From NCBI RefSeq assembly GCF_014873495.1, contig NZ_JADBGF010000001.1:3782001-3846000 (forward strand): a stretch of DNA of 64,000 nt, given 5' to 3'. This document shows, piece by piece, positions 62,034 to 64,000 of the stretch; positions within the stretch are counted from its first letter, which is position 1, and every line of letters starts with the position of its first letter. Made by a program: the position numbers and the translations under genes. Below the pieces are notes generated by a model. The model was not told the DNA's origin. It saw only the letters and a list, made by a program, of their open reading frames with translations, and searched no databases. This stretch comes from Streptomyces stelliscabiei. GTDB taxonomy: Bacteria; Actinomycetota; Actinomycetes; Streptomycetales; Streptomycetaceae.

Positions 62034-62519
62034 TCAGTTGTTCCCCGTGGCCTCCTCGGCCGCCGGTTCGTCCGGCAGGCCGAGGAGGTTTCGCATGTGG
62101 GCGTACTTGTGGGTCAGGCGGGTGCGGGTGGGTTCGTCCAGGACGGCGAGGCGGGCCGGGTTCGCGTTGTGGGCGAGGTCCGACTGCTTGACGAGGAGGG
62201 CGCCCGGGGTGTCGAGGATGCGGGCGGCGTACGCCTCCGGTCGTTCGCCCTCGCGCTTGGTCAGCGCCCGCACGATGGCCTTCGTGCGGGCGGTCAGGGG
62301 GGCCTCGGTGAGCCAGGTCTCGGTGAGGGCGCCGTCCTCGACGGCGTCGTGCAGCCAGGCCGCGGCGATCTGGTCATCGTCGCCGCCTCGTGCCGTGACG
62401 CCGTCCGCCACCGCCTGGAGGTGCTCGGTGTAGGGGTGGCCGGCCTTGTCCGTCTGGGTGGCGTGGGCGGTTCTGGCCAGGGTTTCGACTTCGGGGAGGG
62501 AGAGAGGGGTCGGGGGCAT
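62034..62519 (-). CDS. HD-domain phosphohydrolase resembling the SpoT hydrolase domain
   Basis: The 161-residue protein has the arrangement of RelA/SpoT HD hydrolases: AHATQTDKAGHPYTEHLQAVA, then the HD pair in AAAWLHDAVEDG, then LLVKQSDLAHNANPARL. Only the hydrolase part is present, as in small alarmone hydrolases (MESH1 type), although the family also includes nucleotide pyrophosphohydrolases. No synthetase domain is seen. If it degrades (p)ppGpp it could tune the stringent response, which is an inference. It starts at ATG 62519. Confidence 0.8.
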   Translation of the reverse strand: MPPTPLSLPEVETLARTAHATQTDKAGHPYTEHLQAVADGVTARGGDDDQIAAAWLHDAVEDGALTETWLTEAPLTARTKAIVRALTKREGERPEAYAARILDTPGALLVKQSDLAHNANPARLAVLDEPTRTRLTHKYAHMRNLLGLPDEPAAEEATGNN

Positions 62520-62560
62520 CGGGTTCCTGGCTCCTTCGGGTGGCGGGAGGCGGGTGGTCG

Positions 62561-62607
62561 GTGGCGGGTGGGTGTGGCGGGTGGCGGGTGGGTGTGGCGG
62601 GTGGCGG
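62561..62607. repeat. 20-bp tandem repeat, 2.3 copies
   Basis: GTGGCGGGTGGGTGTGGCGG occurs at 62561-62580 and 62581-62600 with a partial third copy, upstream of the HD gene. Confidence 0.9.
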
Positions 62608-62693
62608 TCCGGATGTCGCCCCCGCCGCCCCTACCCGTCCCATCCTCAAGGGGCTGCGCCCCTTTGACCCCCGTCTGCCGGTCCGGTGGGGGT

Positions 62694-62727
62694 TCTCGCG
62701 CCGTTCCCCGCGCCCCTTTCAGGGACA
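62694..62727. repeat. Dispersed GC-rich element, copy near the phosphatase stop
   Basis: GCGCCGTTCCCCGCGCCCCT plus TTCAGGG matches the element at 42002, 50211 and 57841. Confidence 0.75.
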
Positions 62728-62728
62728 C

Positions 62729-63902
62729 CTACCGTGTCGCCGTCGGGCCTTCTCGGCAGATCAGGAGAAGGGCTCGGTCGTCGTTGACGTCCTTGGCCAC
62801 GGCTTCGATGAGGTGCCAGGCGGCGCCGTGGAAGCCGCCCGCGACGTAGCGGTCGGCCTCGCCGGTGAGGCGGTCGATGCCTTCGACTATGTCCCGCTCG
62901 GAGGTCTCGACGAGTCCGTCGGTGAACAGCATCAGGACGTCGCCGGGGCGCAACGAGCCCTTGACCGGGTCGAACTGGGCACCGTCGTAGACACCCAGGA
63001 GGGGGCCCTCGGCGGCCTTCTCCTCCCAGCGACCGGTGCCCGCGCTGAGCTGGAGGCCCGGGGGGGTGGCCGGCGGAGAAGAGTTCGTAGTCGCCGGAGT
63101 CGAGGTCGAGGACGAGGTGGATGGAGGTCGCGAAGCCCTCGTCCCAGTCCTGGCGGAGGAGATAGCCGTTGGCGGCCGGGAGGAAGGCGTGCGGTGGGAG
63201 CGATCCCAGCAGTCCGCCGAAGGCGCCCGACAGGAGCAGGGCGCGGGAGCCCGCGTCCATGCCCTTGCCGGAGACGTCGGTGAGGACGACTTCGAGGGTG
63301 CGGCCGCCGTTCGTACGGGCGGCCACGACGAAGTCACCGGAGAAGGACTGGCCGCCCGCGGGGCGCAGGGCCATCTCGCGGTGCCAGCCGACGGGCAGCT
63401 GCGGCAGCTTGCTCTGTACCCGGATGCGTTCGCGCAGGTCGAAGAGCATGGTGCCGCCGCGCCGCCAGGGCACGCCGACCCGGCTGCGGAACTGGGCGAT
63501 GAGGAGGCCGAAGAAACCGCAGGCGGCGACCACGAGCACGATGCCGGGCGTCACCCGGGCCGGGCCCTCGGGATAGGGGCCGAGCCGTACCGACTCCACG
63601 ATCAGCGCGGTCGCGGCGGCCGCGTACAGGCCGAGGAGGCTGGCGGGCCGCAGCAACAGGCCGCCCGCGACGATGGGCAGGACCAGGACGGCGGGTGAGA
63701 ACCAGACCTCGTTGATCAGCGTGAGGCAGGCGATCAGCGGGATCATCATCAGCAGGCCGACGAGGGCGATCCAGTCGGAGCCGTCCCCGCGGAAGTAGTC
63801 GACGGCGGATTTGCGCACGCCGGTGCGGACCCGGTGAACCAGCTTCTTCATCCGGGCCGTGAGCGTATCGGCCGCCGCGCGCCGCTCTCGTCCTGCTGCC
63901 AT
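62729..63902 (-). pseudogene. SpoIIE-type PP2C phosphatase gene with frameshift
   Basis: The protein starts at ATG 63902 with a basic helix, then about five membrane helices (IALVGLLMMIPLIACLTL onward), then a PP2C/SpoIIE domain: SGDFVVAART, LEVVLTDVSGKGMDAGSRALL, FATSIHLVLDLD. At AGHPP the frame is lost; the sensible continuation (GLQLSAGTGRWEE...GDVLMLFTDGLVETSERD, ending at 62729) is in another frame. The switch lies in a run of seven G (63060-63066); six would restore an intact protein of about 390 residues. It may be a sequencing error, a recent mutation or a slippery phase-variable tract. Such phosphatases usually antagonise anti-sigma factor kinases. Left unshifted, translation would run to 62646 with nonsense residues. 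Confidence 0.85.
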
Positions 63903-64000
63903 TGTTCGGGACCTTATCCATCGGACCAGCCCCTGTGCACAGGAGGTCCTACTTGTCCCCCTTCCGAGGGCCGGTTCACGACGAATCTCACACAGATCTC
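63903..64000. other. Right window edge
   Basis: These 98 bases are upstream of the phosphatase gene and probably contain its promoter; no element is clear. Confidence 0.5.

Overview
The window is a typical core-chromosome segment of a Streptomyces species. It is very GC-rich, and the gene order (leuS, histidine phosphatase, rsfS, LCP protein, nadD, proA, proB, obg, rpmA, rplU, RNase E, radical SAM, rodA, mrdA, mreD, mreC, mreB, ndk, folC, valS, clpX, clpP, clpP, tig) matches what I remember of the S. coelicolor chromosome around SCO2571-SCO2620. Most genes lie on the minus strand. Perfect GC-rich hairpins separate many convergent or consecutive units.

Layout. 1-6.9 kb: competence-type DNA uptake genes comEC (partial) and comEA, degV, a coiled-coil membrane protein and leuS. 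leuS is preceded by a short leader peptide with three consecutive Leu codons and an intrinsic terminator, which together look like an attenuator. 7.1-10.1 kb (plus strand): a cytochrome-b-like membrane protein coupled to a NuoF-like flavo-iron-sulfur protein with a fused ferredoxin. 10.3-11.3 kb: two identical tRNA-Ala(GGC) genes around two tiny zinc-ribbon genes, one only 56 codons long. 11.4-22.2 kb: histidine phosphatase, ribosome silencing factor, a wall-polymer ligase (LCP), nadD, two small membrane proteins, an M48 protease, two membrane proteins sharing one cytosolic motif, and proline genes proA and proB. 22.5-24.6 kb: a TagF-like membrane transferase on the plus strand, lying between proB and obg. 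24.7-31.4 kb: obg, rpmA, rplU and a 1355-residue RNase E/G with internal repeats.

31.6-39 kb: a DUF2344 protein and a TIGR03960-like radical SAM protein, families often adjacent or fused elsewhere. Here they are separated by about 4.5 kb of accessory-looking genes: a repeat-built hydrophobic protein, a family 2 glycosyltransferase, and a secreted collagen-like protein with a perfect 36-bp repeat array. This islet is the most unusual part of the window. 39.1-47.3 kb: a CYTH-CHAD protein and the mre/rod wall-elongation cluster, with an unexpected His-rich mini-ORF between mreD and mrdA. 47.7-53 kb: ndk, a DUF4233 protein, folC and valS. 53-59.3 kb: two envelope or secreted proteins and the Clp/trigger factor proteostasis group, with a ClgR-like operator upstream of the clpP pair. 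59.5-64 kb: tRNA-Pro, tRNA-Gly, a small membrane protein, a membrane acyltransferase, an HD hydrolase and a SpoIIE-type phosphatase gene carrying a frameshift in a G7 run.

Taken together, the window serves translation (leuS, valS, L21, L27, Obg, RsfS, RNase E, tRNAs), cell-wall growth and sporulation (Mre proteins, RodA, PBP2, LCP, TagF-like), and protein quality control (ClpX, two ClpPs, trigger factor). All functions are inferred by reading motifs; no database search was made.
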